The notes under the pieces are model-generated. The model was not told the DNA's origin. It saw only the letters and a program-made list of their open reading frames with translations, and did not search any database. 64,000 nucleotides of DNA from Thalassovita mediterranea (GTDB lineage: Bacteria > Pseudomonadota > Alphaproteobacteria > Rhodobacterales > Rhodobacteraceae): assembly GCF_001458435.1 (NCBI RefSeq), contig NZ_CYSF01000018.1, positions 62,001-126,000 of the forward strand, read 5' to 3'. Positions 17,311-27,498 of this stretch are shown piece by piece. Every line of letters begins with the position of its first letter. Positions within the stretch are counted from its first letter, which is position 1. Both the position numbers and the translations under genes were made by a program.

Positions 17311-18894
17311 TCAGCGGATTTTGACCGTGACCTCAGCCTCCAACGCGCGGGCGAGGGACGCAAGGCGCGACCGCGCCACTTCGCCAAACAGCGGTTCTGC
17401 ATCGGGGCTGAGTTTCAGGTGCAGCTCTTTCTTTTTCGGGAACAAGGTCAATTCGCCGATCTGTTGATCCGCGCGCGGCCACAGCATCGCGCCCAGACGC
17501 ATCGCTTTGCCCAGCACTTCAGCGTCTTTGAGGTCTTTTTCATCCAGCAGATCGAAAATCCCCGGAAACCGGCTATCGGTGCTGCTGTTTTTGTAGCGGT
17601 TCATCAGCGCCAGCCCCAGAAACACCCGTTCCGAATGGCGCAAACCGCCAAGGTTGGCGCGGGTCACGTTGTCAAAACACAGTTCTGCTCGATAATCGGG
17701 GTGCGCGCGCCAGCTGACGTCATGCAACAGGCACGCAGCCTTGATCAGGCGTTTGCGTTCCCATTTCGCCGATTTGAACAGGGGCGAGACAAATTCATAC
17801 AGCGTTTTACCGAACCCCGGCAGGCGGGCATCCTTGGCTTCGGCAAATCGGGCCGCCTCAATCAGCGGGTCGCGTTCACGCAATTCATCCGACATCTGTT
17901 CATACAGCATCCCCTCGCGGATCCCGTAGGAGGACACCGCGATGTCATGGGGTTTGAAGGTGCGGATCAGCCGTTTCAGCACTTCGCAGGTGATAGGGAC
18001 GAGAATGATCCGTGCCTCGGAAATCCCGCAACTGCGGCGCAGCTCATCAATGCTGCGCTCTTCGATATAAGCGATGGTGTCGCGCACGGATTTGGCGTTC
18101 ATCCGGTATTCATGCAGCACGTGTAGCGGGTAGCCGCGCCGGACCATGTCGATCTTGGCAATGGCACGCCATGAACCGCCGACCAGAAACAGGCGGTTGG
18201 GCTGTGGGCCCATTTCCTGCGCCAGATCTTCCATCACCGCGGCGATATGGGCTTTGCGGCCCTTCTTGCCGCCTTTCACATCGCGTAGTTTCAGCGGCCC
18301 GAGGGAAGAGGTGACGCGCTTGCCAACCTTGCCATCGTTAATCTCGGCCAGTTCCAGCGATGAACCACCGATATCACAGATTAGACCATAGGCCCCGGGC
18401 CAGCCGAGCAGCACGCCCTGCGCTGACAACCGCGCTTCTTCTTCACCATCAATGACATGCACGGTGATGCCGGTCTCTGCCAGCACCTCGGCGACGAAAT
18501 CGGGGCCGTCGCTGGCCTCGCGCACGGCGGCGGTGGCAACGGCGGTGAGGGTGGATGCGTTCATCCCGTCGGCCAGTTTTTGGAACCGCCGCATTGCCGA
18601 CAGCGCGCGTTTGCGTCCTTCGGGGTTCAGCTTGCCGGTTTCGGCGAGGCCTGCGCCAAGGGCACACATGATCTTTTCGTTGTAAAAATAGGCGGGCGAG
18701 CGTGCCGCGCCGTCAAAAACCACCATCCGAACAGAGTTGGACCCAACATCAATCACCCCAACACGGCTAAGCGCGCGGGACGAGGGATCGTTGAACAATG
18801 GTCGGCCAAAGGGCCCCCAATCCTCACCCACATCCCCCTGATTGGAGAGGGAGGTATTCCCGTTCTTTGGCGTCAGATCGGCGGGTGCTACCAT
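17311..18894 (-). CDS. ppx: Ppx/GppA exopolyphosphatase with C-terminal HD-like domain
   Basis: The protein has 527 residues. The actin-like Ppx/GppA domain has phosphate loops GVIDVGSNSVRMVVFD and ICDIGGSSLELAEI plus LVGGSWRAIAKIDM. The C-terminal part (LIKAACLLHDVSWRAHPDYRAELCFDNV) is an HD-like helical domain, as in longer Ppx proteins. It cleaves terminal phosphates from polyphosphate and may act on pppGpp. The N-terminal 45 residues are poorly ordered. ATG 18894 follows AAGGA. It follows ppk1 on the same strand, so synthesis and breakdown of polyphosphate are probably co-expressed. Confidence 0.93.
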   Translation of the reverse strand: MVAPADLTPKNGNTSLSNQGDVGEDWGPFGRPLFNDPSSRALSRVGVIDVGSNSVRMVVFDGAARSPAYFYNEKIMCALGAGLAETGKLNPEGRKRALSAMRRFQKLADGMNASTLTAVATAAVREASDGPDFVAEVLAETGITVHVIDGEEEARLSAQGVLLGWPGAYGLICDIGGSSLELAEINDGKVGKRVTSSLGPLKLRDVKGGKKGRKAHIAAVMEDLAQEMGPQPNRLFLVGGSWRAIAKIDMVRRGYPLHVLHEYRMNAKSVRDTIAYIEERSIDELRRSCGISEARIILVPITCEVLKRLIRTFKPHDIAVSSYGIREGMLYEQMSDELRERDPLIEAARFAEAKDARLPGFGKTLYEFVSPLFKSAKWERKRLIKAACLLHDVSWRAHPDYRAELCFDNVTRANLGGLRHSERVFLGLALMNRYKNSSTDSRFPGIFDLLDEKDLKDAEVLGKAMRLGAMLWPRADQQIGELTLFPKKKELHLKLSPDAEPLFGEVARSRLASLARALEAEVTVKIR

Positions 18895-19013
18895 GGCGAT
18901 GTTCCTTCTTTCCAATACCTTGATGCCCCGCCAAGGCGGCGGGGTCAATCATTGGAAGTGGGGAAAAGGGCTGCGGTCTATCGCCGCCCTAGTGACGGGG
19001 GCGGTCGCCCGCA

Positions 19014-21188
19014 TCAATCGTCGGTATGGGTCAGTTTCGGCACATCCTTCGCCCCGGCAGAGCCGCGACCAGACAGGGATGGGTTTTCCATAAAGAAACG
19101 GTGGCAGTTGAAATTGAACACACCTTCGGGGCGTTCGGCGCGGGTAAAGCTGCCATCGGGCGCCATCACCCAGCTTTGCGCCACATCGGCAAGGTTCGCC
19201 GCCATCACCTGGCTGACAATCTGCGCCTTCACGGTGGGGTTGGTGATTTCCACCAGCGTTTCCACGCGGCGGTTCAGGTTGCGGCCCATCCAGTCGGCGG
19301 AGGACATGTAAACCTTGGCCTTTTTCGACGGCAGCCCGTGGCCATTTCCGAAACAGGCGATGCGCGAGTGTTCAAGGAAACGACCGACAACCGATTTAAC
19401 CCGAATGTTTTCGCTTAACCCTTTGATGCCCGGACGCAGCCCGCAGATGCCGCGGATCACGAGGGAGATCTTCACGCCCGCCTGACTGGCCTTGTAGAGC
19501 GCGTCGATAATCTCTGGATCGATCAGCGAGTTCATCTTCGCCCAAATCTCAGCAGGGCGTCCGGCGCGGGCGTGTTCGGCCTCTTTCTCGAAGTTTTCCA
19601 GAAGCCGCTGTTTCAGACCTTTGGGTGAAATAGCAAGGTTTTCTAGGCCTTGGGGTTCCACATAGCCCGACAGGTAGTTGAATACCTTGGTCGCATCGCG
19701 ACCCAGATCCTCGTCACAGGTGAAGAGGCTCAGGTCTGTGTAAATCCGTGCGGTGATCGGGTGGTAGTTGCCGGTGCCGTAGTGGGTGTAGGTGACCAGC
19801 TTGTCACCCTCACGGCGTACCACGGTAGAGATTTTGGCGTGGGTTTTCAGATCCACAAACCCATACACCACATGCGCCCCCGACCGTTCCAGACGGCGGG
19901 ACTGACGGATGTTCGCCGCCTCATCAAAACGCGCCTTCAGCTCGACCAGTGCGGTGACGGATTTGCCATCCTCCGCCGCTTCGCACAACGCCTCAACGAT
20001 GGGCGATCGTTTGGAGGTCCGGTAAAGCGTCTGTTTGATCGCTACCACATTGGGGTCAGCCGCGGCCTGTTTCAGGAACCGCACCACCATATCAAAGGTT
20101 TCATAGGGGTGGTGCAGCAGCATGTCCTTCTGCTTGATCGCGGCAAACATATCGCCGTCGAAATCCTGCACCCGCTCCGGCACACGCGGGGTGAAACCCG
20201 GCCACAGCAGATCAGGGCGCTGATCCAGAACCAGTTCCTTCACATCGGCGATGCCGATCATGCCGTCCACTTCGACGATTTCATCGGTGTCGACGTGCAG
20301 TTCCTGCGTGATCACCGACTTCAGCATCGCTGGCGCGCCGGAAGAGATTTTCATACGCACCACCTCACCACGGCGGCGTCGTTTCAGGGCGACCTCAAAT
20401 TCGCGCACTAGGTCTTCGGCCTCTTCCTCAACCTCCAGATCGCTGTCACGCAGCACGCGGAAGGTGCAGTGGCCCTTGATCGTGTAGCCGGGGAACAGTT
20501 TGTCGGTGAACAGCAAAAGCAGCTCTTCCAACGGCAGAAAACGATGCACGCCCTTGTCGCTGGGCAGTTCGACAAAACGACTGATCTGCGCGGGGATCGG
20601 CAACAGGGTGATCAGCTGGCGTTTGCTGGGGCGGCGTTCCAGTTGCAGCGCCAGTGAAAAACCAGTGTTGGGGATGAACGGAAACGGGTGCGCCGGATCC
20701 ACCGCTAGTGGTGACAGGACAGGGAACACCTGATTAAGGAACACATCCTCAAGGTATTTCATATCCGCCTCAGGCACGCCGGACTGGTCGAGGATATGGA
20801 TATCCTCATCCGCCAGTTGCTGACGCAGATCGTCAAAAATGCGCTGCTGACTCATCATCAGATTGCGGGCGTCTTCGTTGATCAGTTCCAGCTGCTGCCA
20901 CGGCGCCAACCCATCGGCGGCGGGGGTTGTGCGCCCCTCACGCTTCAATTCGCGCAAGCCCGCGACGCGCACAGTGTAGAACTCATCCAAGTTGGTGGCC
21001 GAGATCGACAGGAAACGCACCCGTTCGAGGAGCGGCACCTTGGGATTTTCCGCCTCTTCCAGCACGCGCCAGTTAAAGCCCAGCCAGCTCAGCTCGCGGT
21101 TATGAAACCGTTCAGGGCCTTCGAGGTCCAGATCGGGCAGGGCGACGGGCGCGGGGAATGGGGCGTTCAGGAAATCGGCGTTCGACAT
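19014..21188 (-). CDS. ppk1: Polyphosphate kinase 1
   Basis: The 724-residue protein has the N domain ([52 protein letters not shown]), a head domain, and two phospholipase-D-like catalytic domains. Diagnostic segments are [31 protein letters not shown], the phospho-histidine site [39 protein letters not shown] and the second conserved His in [16 protein letters not shown]1 makes long-chain polyphosphate from ATP at the membrane. MSNADFL (21188) was taken as the start because the family N-terminal domain begins soon after. It precedes ppx in the same orientation. Confidence 0.96.
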   Translation of the reverse strand: MSNADFLNAPFPAPVALPDLDLEGPERFHNRELSWLGFNWRVLEEAENPKVPLLERVRFLSISATNLDEFYTVRVAGLRELKREGRTTPAADGLAPWQQLELINEDARNLMMSQQRIFDDLRQQLADEDIHILDQSGVPEADMKYLEDVFLNQVFPVLSPLAVDPAHPFPFIPNTGFSLALQLERRPSKRQLITLLPIPAQISRFVELPSDKGVHRFLPLEELLLLFTDKLFPGYTIKGHCTFRVLRDSDLEVEEEAEDLVREFEVALKRRRRGEVVRMKISSGAPAMLKSVITQELHVDTDEIVEVDGMIGIADVKELVLDQRPDLLWPGFTPRVPERVQDFDGDMFAAIKQKDMLLHHPYETFDMVVRFLKQAAADPNVVAIKQTLYRTSKRSPIVEALCEAAEDGKSVTALVELKARFDEAANIRQSRRLERSGAHVVYGFVDLKTHAKISTVVRREGDKLVTYTHYGTGNYHPITARIYTDLSLFTCDEDLGRDATKVFNYLSGYVEPQGLENLAISPKGLKQRLLENFEKEAEHARAGRPAEIWAKMNSLIDPEIIDALYKASQAGVKISLVIRGICGLRPGIKGLSENIRVKSVVGRFLEHSRIACFGNGHGLPSKKAKVYMSSADWMGRNLNRRVETLVEITNPTVKAQIVSQVMAANLADVAQSWVMAPDGSFTRAERPEGVFNFNCHRFFMENPSLSGRGSAGAKDVPKLTHTDD

Positions 21189-21321
21189 GGGGGTTCCGGC
21201 GGGCTCTTCTTGGGGGTGCCTTGGGGGCAAGGGTCTGAAGCGTGCTTATGCGCGCAACATGTAAAGGATTGGTGACGCCTGCGGGTGTTGCCGCAATTGG
21301 CACATCTGCAGGATCGCGTGC

Positions 21322-22023
21322 TTAGGCTGAATTGTCCAGCAAATCAGGCAGTTCGCTTTGGCCCAGCACCTCTGCCGCCAGTTTGCGCGTCACGGGACGT
21401 TTGCGTTCCAGTGCGGCGCGGTCCAGTGCGGCGACCAGATCGCGTGCGGCATCAAAGCTGCGGTCCATGCGTGCGACCAGATAGGTGATCACGTCAGGTG
21501 CGGGCATCAATTGGCGGTCGGCAAACAGTTTGGTGATCACAGCGGCCAGAAGTTGATCATCGGGTTGGTCCAGCGTCACCGATTGCGTGCCCTGCATCCG
21601 GCTTTGCAGATCGGGCAGGGTCAGCCCCCACAGATGCGCCGGTTTGTCGGCAGTGACCAGCAGCGGAAACCCTTCGGCCAGCACCAGGTTGTGCAGGTGA
21701 AACAACGCTTCTTCCAGCTCGCGATTGCCTGCGATGTCCTGCACATCCTCGACCACAACGGGGCCCATGGCGACGGCGGGAATCGGCACATCGCCCAGAT
21801 CAGTGGCCTTGAGGATCAGCGCGCCCGATGTGGCGGCCCAAACGTGGCTAAGATGCGTTTTGCCGGCGCCCTTGGGGCCGATGAGGGCCAGTTTGTGACC
21901 CGCCCAGTCCTGCCAGCGTTCAAGCAGAACAACCGCCATCGCATTGGCGGGGGACACAAAAAAGTCCCCGCGCCCCAGTGCTGGACGCACGGGTAGATCA
22001 AAACTCAGCTGGCGATGGTTCAC
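21322..22023 (-). CDS. hdaA: DnaA-related replication regulator, HdaA type
   Basis: The 233-residue protein has an AAA+ fold with an NTP-binding loop GPKGAGKTHL and the aspartate-rich VVVEDVQDI in place of the Walker B motif. It lacks the DNA-binding domain IV of DnaA. The opening QLSFDLP is the clamp-binding motif (QL-[SP]-[LF]-type) found at the N-terminus of Hda proteins, which with the sliding clamp stimulate DnaA-ATP hydrolysis and so stop over-initiation. The GTG start overlaps the stop codon of perM by four bases (GTGA), so the two are coupled. Confidence 0.88.
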   Translation of the reverse strand: MNHRQLSFDLPVRPALGRGDFFVSPANAMAVVLLERWQDWAGHKLALIGPKGAGKTHLSHVWAATSGALILKATDLGDVPIPAVAMGPVVVEDVQDIAGNRELEEALFHLHNLVLAEGFPLLVTADKPAHLWGLTLPDLQSRMQGTQSVTLDQPDDQLLAAVITKLFADRQLMPAPDVITYLVARMDRSFDAARDLVAALDRAALERKRPVTRKLAAEVLGQSELPDLLDNSA

Positions 22024-23087
22024 TCGTTATGCTTTCCGGCATGTCCTTGATAGAGTCGCCCGCCCTTGTAATTGCCGATGGCAAAACGGGCAACCACACC
22101 AATAGAGGCGGCGACAGGAACAGCCACCAGCATACCGACAAACCCAAACAGCGTGCCAAAGACCGACAGGGCAAAGATCAGCCAAACCGGATGCAGGCCC
22201 ACCGAATGACCCACCAGCTTGGGCGTCAGCACGTTGCCCTCGATCACCTGACCCAGAACAAAGATCCCAGCAACCAGCCCGATCGAAACCCAGTCGCCCC
22301 AGAATTGGAAAAGCGCCAGGCCGATGGCCAGCGCACCGCCAAACAGCGCGCCGATATAGGGGATGAAGGTCAGGCCACCAGCGACAAAACCGACCACAAG
22401 GCCGAACTGCAGCCCCACCACCATCAGCGCGATGGCATAATAGGTGCCCAGCACCAGACAGACAGTGCCCATGCCACGAATGAAGGAGGCGAGCGTTTTG
22501 TCGATTTGACCTGCCAGATCACGAATGACCGGCGCATGATCGCGCGGCAGCATATCGTCGACCTTGGCCACCATGTTGTCCCAATCCAGCAGCAGGTAAA
22601 ACGCCACCACCGGCACGATCACCAACAGCATCACCACATTGATAATCGACATCGCGGACGAGAAGATCGCGTTCAGCAATTCGCCGCCTTTGGATTCGAT
22701 GGTTTGCCCCACCTGCATAAGCGACTGGTTCAGGGTAGAGTTTTCATCGAGCAGCTGCGGGAACCGCCCGGTGAGGAAGGTCCAAAGATCGTTGAACGCT
22801 TGCGGCGCGACTTCGAACAGGGCCAGCGACTGGTTGATCAGCGACGGAACCACCAGAAACACAGCCAGCACAAACACCAAAACCGCGCCCAGCGATATCA
22901 GCACGGTTGCCAGAACACGGCTGGCGCCCAGATCCTCTAGCTTGTCGGCCACAGGATCGAGGAAATAGGCAATCGCACCGCCCAGCACAAACGGCAGGAT
23001 CACATCCCCCAGATACCAAAGCGCCAGCGCCGATGCGGCGGTGGCGGCGGTCCAGTAGCCAACTTGTTCTTTGACGGGCAGTGCCAT
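22020..23087 (-). CDS. PerM/AI-2E family transporter
   Basis: The 355-residue protein has about eight membrane segments, beginning at residue 10 (YWTAATAASALALWYLGDVILPFVLGGAIAYFLDPVADKLE). The family pattern GNVLTPKLVGHSVGLHPVWLIFALSVFGTLFGFVGMLVAVPVAASIGV is clear near the C-terminus. The family includes exporters of AI-2 and Na+(Li+)/H+ antiporters, and the substrate is uncertain. AGGGGA precedes the ATG. Its linkage to hdaA is common in alphaproteobacteria and does not inform function. Confidence 0.87.
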   Translation of the reverse strand: MALPVKEQVGYWTAATAASALALWYLGDVILPFVLGGAIAYFLDPVADKLEDLGASRVLATVLISLGAVLVFVLAVFLVVPSLINQSLALFEVAPQAFNDLWTFLTGRFPQLLDENSTLNQSLMQVGQTIESKGGELLNAIFSSAMSIINVVMLLVIVPVVAFYLLLDWDNMVAKVDDMLPRDHAPVIRDLAGQIDKTLASFIRGMGTVCLVLGTYYAIALMVVGLQFGLVVGFVAGGLTFIPYIGALFGGALAIGLALFQFWGDWVSIGLVAGIFVLGQVIEGNVLTPKLVGHSVGLHPVWLIFALSVFGTLFGFVGMLVAVPVAASIGVVARFAIGNYKGGRLYQGHAGKHNE

Positions 23088-23241
23088 GCGGGATCCCCTA
23101 ATGTGGAGTTGCGGTGTCATCGCGTAAAATTCTGCCTACCTATGTCGTCTGTTCAGCGGCGTAGATCAAGGGGCGTTGGGGCCGCTATCCTTTGCCCCTA
23201 ACAGCGCATTCAGCCTCGAGTGTTTATGGCAAACGGTGAAA

Positions 23242-23338
23242 GGGGGGGGACGGACTGTTAGCTCTAAATCTGGCGTTTGGTAGACGTTGCCTATTCTTGT
23301 AAGATGCGTTGCATCGTAGGTGCTAGAAAAGGGGGGGG
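23242..23338. repeat. Two eight-G homopolymer tracts before an orphan membrane gene
   Basis: Each tract lies in nearly the same context, AAAGGGGGGGGACG, with G runs at 23242-23249 and 23331-23338. The second sits two bases before the likely GTG start at 23341, where it doubles as the ribosome site. Such tracts are prone to slippage. Confidence 0.6.
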
Positions 23339-23340
23339 AC

Positions 23341-23757
23341 GTGTGGACAAGGATTAGAGCAACAATCTCTGAGGCGTTCGATATTTTGTTTGGCCCCATA
23401 CTTCTTTTATTGTTTTTGTCATTTGTGTTGTTGATCGTGGCGTGTGTGATTGGCTGGATAGAATTCGATTTTGACTATTGGTCCATCCGGTTCCTCGCTG
23501 TGATAATGGGGGGATATTGGTGCTACGCCTCTTGGGTTTTTGTGCGGGCAAAGGAATTTGAAACGCTTGCCGCCTTGTGGGCGGTTCCCGTTGTGTTCGG
23601 GATTTATGCAGGCTTTACGTATGTCCTGACCTTCACCTTTGATTTACCCAAAATCGTGACTTGGTTGGTGGGCCTTCTATTGGGGGCAGCGACGATGGGG
23701 ATATGTGGTTTGTTGGCATCCCACGTATCCGAGCGGCTGAAAGCGCTTACCGAGTGA
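23341..23757 (+). CDS. Hypothetical four-helix membrane protein, atypical composition
   Basis: The protein has 138 residues with four predicted membrane helices (ILFGPILLLLFLSFVLLIVACVIGWI; FLAVIMGGYWCYASWVFV; LAALWAVPVVFGIYAGFTYVLTF; IVTWLVGLLLGAATMGICGLLASHV). The codons are more A/T-rich than those of neighbouring genes, which suggests recent acquisition or weak expression. GTG 23341 directly follows a poly-G tract; an alternative GTG at 23320 would put the tract inside the coding frame. It stands alone between perM and proS. I recognise no family. Confidence 0.6.
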   Translation: MWTRIRATISEAFDILFGPILLLLFLSFVLLIVACVIGWIEFDFDYWSIRFLAVIMGGYWCYASWVFVRAKEFETLAALWAVPVVFGIYAGFTYVLTFTFDLPKIVTWLVGLLLGAATMGICGLLASHVSERLKALTE

Positions 23758-23901
23758 GGTGAAGTGCGTCGAGACTCGGGGTGTTGAAACTTGTTGCTTG
23801 GCGCCCTTGGGCGCCGAGAGGGGAGCCACCCCTTGCTTGCCTTTGCAACAGCAACTAAACCGGTCGAAACGTTGAAACTCTGTACCTCTAGAGAGAGCCC
23901 C

Positions 23902-25254
23902 ATGCGCCTGTCCCGATATTTCCTGCCCGTTCTGAAAGAAAACCCGTCCGAGGCGCAGATTGTCAGCCACCGTCTGATGCTGCGCGCCGGTATGATCAAA
24001 CAGCAATCTGCTGGTATCTATTCCTGGCTGCCGCTTGGCTTCAAGGTGCTGCGCAAGATCGAAAACATTGTTCATCAGGAACAGGCTCGCGCCGGTCACA
24101 TTCCGATGCAGATGCCGACGCTGCAATCTGCGGATCTGTGGCGCGAGTCGGGCCGGTATGACGGCTACGGCGAGGAAATGCTGCGCATGCAGGACCGCCA
24201 TGGCCGCGACATGCTGTTTTCGCCCACTGCTGAGGAGCTGTTCACCGATGTGTTCCGCGCCCACGTGAACAGCTACAAGGATCTGCCGCTGACCCTGTAT
24301 CAGATTCAGTGGAAATTCCGCGATGAGATCCGTCCGCGTTTCGGCGTGATGCGGGGGCGCGAGTTCTACATGAAAGACGGCTACACCTTCGACCTGACCA
24401 AGGAAGATGCGCTGCACGCCTACAACCGTCACCTCGTCAGCTACCTGCGCACCTATGAGCGTATGGGCCTGCAGGCGATCCCGATGCGCGCTGATTCCGG
24501 TCCCATCGGGGGTGACAACACCCACGAATTCCTGGTGCTGGCTGAAACGGGTGAGTCCGAGGTGTTCTATGACCGCGAAATCACCGATCTGAAATTCGGC
24601 GATCGTCAGATTGATTACGACAACGTCGAACAGTGTCAGGCCGTGCTGGAGGAATTCACCTCGCGCTACGCTCGCACGGATGAAACCCATGACGAAGCGC
24701 TGTTCAACGAAGTCCCCGAGGAACGCCGCCGCGTTGCCCGTGGCATCGAGGTTGGCCAGATCTTCTACTTCGGCACCAAGTATTCCGAGGCGATGGGCGC
24801 CACTGTTCAGGGCCCCGATGGCAAACCGGGTGAGGTCCACATGGGCAGCCACGGCATCGGTGTCAGCCGTCTGCTGGGCGCGATCATCGAGGCGAGCCAT
24901 GATGAAAACGGCATCATCTGGCCCGAAGGCGTGACGCCTTTCCACGTTGGGATTGTGAACCTGAAACAGGGCGATGACGAGGCTGACGCTGCCTGTGACG
25001 CACTCTACCAGAGCTTCACCGCCGCTGGGCTGGAGCCGCTTTATGATGATCGCAAGGAACGCGCGGGTGGCAAGTTTGCCACCATGGACCTGATCGGTCT
25101 GCCCTGGCGTATCACCGTTGGCCCGCGTGGTCTGAAAAACGGCGTTGTGGAACTGACCTGCCGCCGCACCGGCGCCAGCGAGGAGCTGCCGCCCGAACAG
25201 GCCGTGCAGAAGATCATCGAGATCTACGCACCGCATCGCGTCCACGTCTTCTGA
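23902..25254 (+). CDS. proS: Prolyl-tRNA synthetase, short alphaproteobacterial form
   Basis: The 450-residue class II synthetase lacks the editing insertion present in the 570-residue E. coli enzyme, as is normal for alphaproteobacterial ProS. Segments are [67 protein letters not shown] (motif 2); [17 protein letters not shown] (motif 3); and an anticodon-binding domain ([29 protein letters not shown]). ATG 23902 matches the conserved [10 protein letters not shown]. It lies alone, with two small GC hairpins at about 23800-23835 in its leader and a strong terminator after it. Confidence 0.96.
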   Translation: MRLSRYFLPVLKENPSEAQIVSHRLMLRAGMIKQQSAGIYSWLPLGFKVLRKIENIVHQEQARAGHIPMQMPTLQSADLWRESGRYDGYGEEMLRMQDRHGRDMLFSPTAEELFTDVFRAHVNSYKDLPLTLYQIQWKFRDEIRPRFGVMRGREFYMKDGYTFDLTKEDALHAYNRHLVSYLRTYERMGLQAIPMRADSGPIGGDNTHEFLVLAETGESEVFYDREITDLKFGDRQIDYDNVEQCQAVLEEFTSRYARTDETHDEALFNEVPEERRRVARGIEVGQIFYFGTKYSEAMGATVQGPDGKPGEVHMGSHGIGVSRLLGAIIEASHDENGIIWPEGVTPFHVGIVNLKQGDDEADAACDALYQSFTAAGLEPLYDDRKERAGGKFATMDLIGLPWRITVGPRGLKNGVVELTCRRTGASEELPPEQAVQKIIEIYAPHRVHVF

Positions 25255-25271
25255 TTTTGGCGATAAGAGCG

Positions 25272-25955
25272 TTAGAAAGGCCATCCTACGGGGTGGCCTT
25301 TTTGCATTGAGGGCTTTGGGCGCCGCCGTGCGCGGCGGGTCAGGGTAAGGATCAGCCAGATGTTGAGCGGCCACGCCAGCACCTGCAGCGTCTCCTCAAT
25401 CATTAGAGAACTGCCGCCGAACAGCAGTAGGACCAGCATCACTGGCGTCATCAGAAATGGCAGCGTGCCTGCGGTCAGCGCCAGGCCGTAGGTGGCCAGT
25501 ATCCAGCGCCCGTGATTGCGGTAGTCCCGCAGCGCCAGCGCGTGCAGTGCAAGGATCAGTGCGACCACCCAGAAACTGCCCGCGATCAGGCGCCCATAGT
25601 AAAGGATTGATCCGCTGACATCCGGCCAGCGCAGCGGTAGGTAAAGCCCGCTGAGCGCGCCGAACATCGACAACAGCCAGAGGACCAGCCCCAGTTGCCG
25701 ATGCTGGTGTCTGGCAAGCGGGGCCAGCGGCAGGCGCAGGATTTGCCACGCGCCCAGAATCAGAAACAGCGTTGCAGGCACGCCGTGTATCAGCAGCGCG
25801 GCAACCGGCACCTGTGACCGTGGGATGACTGTGGTGGCAAGGCTGACCTCGTATCCGCGGATGATCATCACGGCAGTCGGGGTCAATGCGGCGGCAAAGA
25901 TTAGAACGCCCAGCATGAGCGATAGCGGCTGACGGTGGGAATATGCGGTTTGCAT
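25272..25955 (-). CDS. DUF2306-like integral membrane protein
   Basis: The 227-residue protein has about seven hydrophobic segments. The pattern of conserved polar residues resembles the DUF2306 family of unknown function (VIPRSQVPVAALLIHGVPATLFLILGAWQIL; RQLGLVLWLLSMFGALSGLYLPLRWP; HGRWILATYGLALTAGTL). GGAGACACAG precedes the ATG. Its last nine or so codons read through the proS terminator in the opposite direction, giving a basic tail (RRARRRPKPSMQKGHPVGWPF) that may be an artefact of this overlap. It is divergent from lolC. Confidence 0.72.
   Translation of the reverse strand: MQTAYSHRQPLSLMLGVLIFAAALTPTAVMIIRGYEVSLATTVIPRSQVPVAALLIHGVPATLFLILGAWQILRLPLAPLARHQHRQLGLVLWLLSMFGALSGLYLPLRWPDVSGSILYYGRLIAGSFWVVALILALHALALRDYRNHGRWILATYGLALTAGTLPFLMTPVMLVLLLFGGSSLMIEETLQVLAWPLNIWLILTLTRRARRRPKPSMQKGHPVGWPF
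25277..25303 (+). terminator. Rho-independent terminator of proS
   Basis: The stem AAGGCCATCC/GGGTGGCCTT, with a G-T pair and loop TACG, runs into TTT from 25299. It lies 22 bases past the stop codon and inside the C-terminal codons of the convergent DUF2306 gene. Confidence 0.88.
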
Positions 25956-26208
25956 CTGTGTCTCCTATCCTGCGGGCGGTGGTGTGTTCGGGTTTTGGCA
26001 GTGCGGTGCGCACCAGTCACTTGGCGAACTCCGTATGCGACTTATGCGGGAATGTTTGGCGCGCGCCGCAGCCCTTGAAAATCAAGCTGTTGGCGCGATG
26101 CGACACAGGCACAGTGCCGCCTGTTAAGCCGTTATGGGGCGCGTAGACCTTGACCGCGCGCCAAGGCTGCGTCACCTCTGTGGCCGAACAACCCATATGA
26201 GGTCTCCC

Positions 26209-27498
26209 ATGGCTGCAACGCCCCCCCCATTTGCCCGCTTTGAGTGGATGATCGCCTGGCGTTACCTGCGCGCGCGCCGTGCGGAGGGTGGGGTCAGCGT
26301 GATGACATGGATCTCTCTCATCGGGATCACGCTGGCGGTCTTTGCACTGATTGCCACGCTGGCGGTGCGGGCCGGGTTTCGGGCCGAATTTGTGGATACG
26401 ATCCTTGGCGCCAATGCCCATGTGACCGTTTACAGCATTGGTCGCGTGGATGAGCGCACGGGCCGCATTGATCGCAGCATCCCTGATTATCAGGCGATGG
26501 CAGACCGTATCCGCGACGTCGATGGCGTGACGCGCGTTGCCCCGCTGATCAAGGGGCAGGTGATGGCCAATCGCGGCACCTACAATGCGGGGATCGAGGT
26601 TTATGGCATCGCGGCTGACGATCTGAAAACCATCCCCCGCATCGTCAACGCGGAAACCGGATTGGGCGACATCAGCCGCTTTGGCGAGGGGATTGCCATC
26701 GGATCCGGTGTGGCGCGGGAATTGGGCGTCACTGTGGGTGACAAGATCAAGGTCATCTCTCCCAACGGGGTCAAAACTGCCTTTGGCACCTCCCCACGGG
26801 TGAAGGCCTATGAGGTGGTCTATGTCTTCTCTGCCGGGCGGTATGACATTGATCGGGTGCGGGTCTACATGCCCTTTGTTGAGGCACAGCAGTACTTTAA
26901 CCGTGACGATACGGCGGATGAGCTGGAGGTGATGGTCAAGGTGCCAGAGGCGATTGACGCCCTGCAGCTGGATCTGTTGCGGGCAGGGGGCAATGGCACC
27001 CAGTTGTGGACGTGGCGCGATGCCTCCGGCGGGTTCCTGCGGGCGCTGGATATCGAGGATAACGTGATGTTCGTCATCATGGCCATTCTGGTGTTGATCG
27101 CGGCGATGAACATCGTGTCGGGCCTGATCATGCTGGTAAAGAACAAGGGCCGCGACATCGGCATCCTGCGCACCATGGGCCTGACAGAGGGGGCGGTTTT
27201 GCGTGTCTTCTTCATCTGCGGATCACTGACGGGGATGGTGGGCACGGCGGCAGGTGTGCTGTTTGGGTGCCTCTTTGCTTATTACATTGACCCGATCTTT
27301 GGGCTGGTGAACTGGATGTCCGGTGGGCAGGCGTGGGATGCGTCGATCCGGGGCATCTACCATTTGCCAGCCAAACTGCAGGCGGGCGATGTCGCCACCG
27401 CGATGGCGCTTTCACTGGGGTTGTCCTTTGTTGTCACCATCTTTCCGGCCCGTCGCGCGGCCCGTATGAACCCTGTGGAGGCGCTGCGCTATGAGTGA
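26209..27498 (+). CDS. lolC: Lipoprotein-releasing ABC transporter permease LolC/E
   Basis: The 429-residue protein has an N-terminal helix, a large periplasmic MacB-like domain (residues about 60-270) and three C-terminal helices with the FtsX-type core MFVIMAILVLIAAMNIVSGLIMLVKNKGRDIGILRTMG. It ends with the family tail [18 protein letters not shown]. With LolD it extracts mature lipoproteins from the inner membrane and passes them to LolA. Alphaproteobacteria usually have one hybrid permease acting as a homodimer. ATG 26209 follows GAGG. Its end overlaps lolD by eight bases. Confidence 0.95.
   Translation: MAATPPPFARFEWMIAWRYLRARRAEGGVSVMTWISLIGITLAVFALIATLAVRAGFRAEFVDTILGANAHVTVYSIGRVDERTGRIDRSIPDYQAMADRIRDVDGVTRVAPLIKGQVMANRGTYNAGIEVYGIAADDLKTIPRIVNAETGLGDISRFGEGIAIGSGVARELGVTVGDKIKVISPNGVKTAFGTSPRVKAYEVVYVFSAGRYDIDRVRVYMPFVEAQQYFNRDDTADELEVMVKVPEAIDALQLDLLRAGGNGTQLWTWRDASGGFLRALDIEDNVMFVIMAILVLIAAMNIVSGLIMLVKNKGRDIGILRTMGLTEGAVLRVFFICGSLTGMVGTAAGVLFGCLFAYYIDPIFGLVNWMSGGQAWDASIRGIYHLPAKLQAGDVATAMALSLGLSFVVTIFPARRAARMNPVEALRYE

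Noticed and set aside
21978-22940. A 320-codon plus-strand frame opposite the PerM-like gene.
   Set aside because: It is Gln/His/Arg-rich and antisense to a clear membrane protein, so it is a codon-bias shadow.
23798-23840. GC hairpins before proS (GGCGCCC-TT-GGGCGCC and GGGG-AGCCA-CCCC) as a T-box or other riboswitch.
   Set aside because: No T-box sequence or antiterminator element is visible and T-boxes are essentially absent from alphaproteobacteria, so they are more likely gene-end hairpins of the orphan membrane gene.
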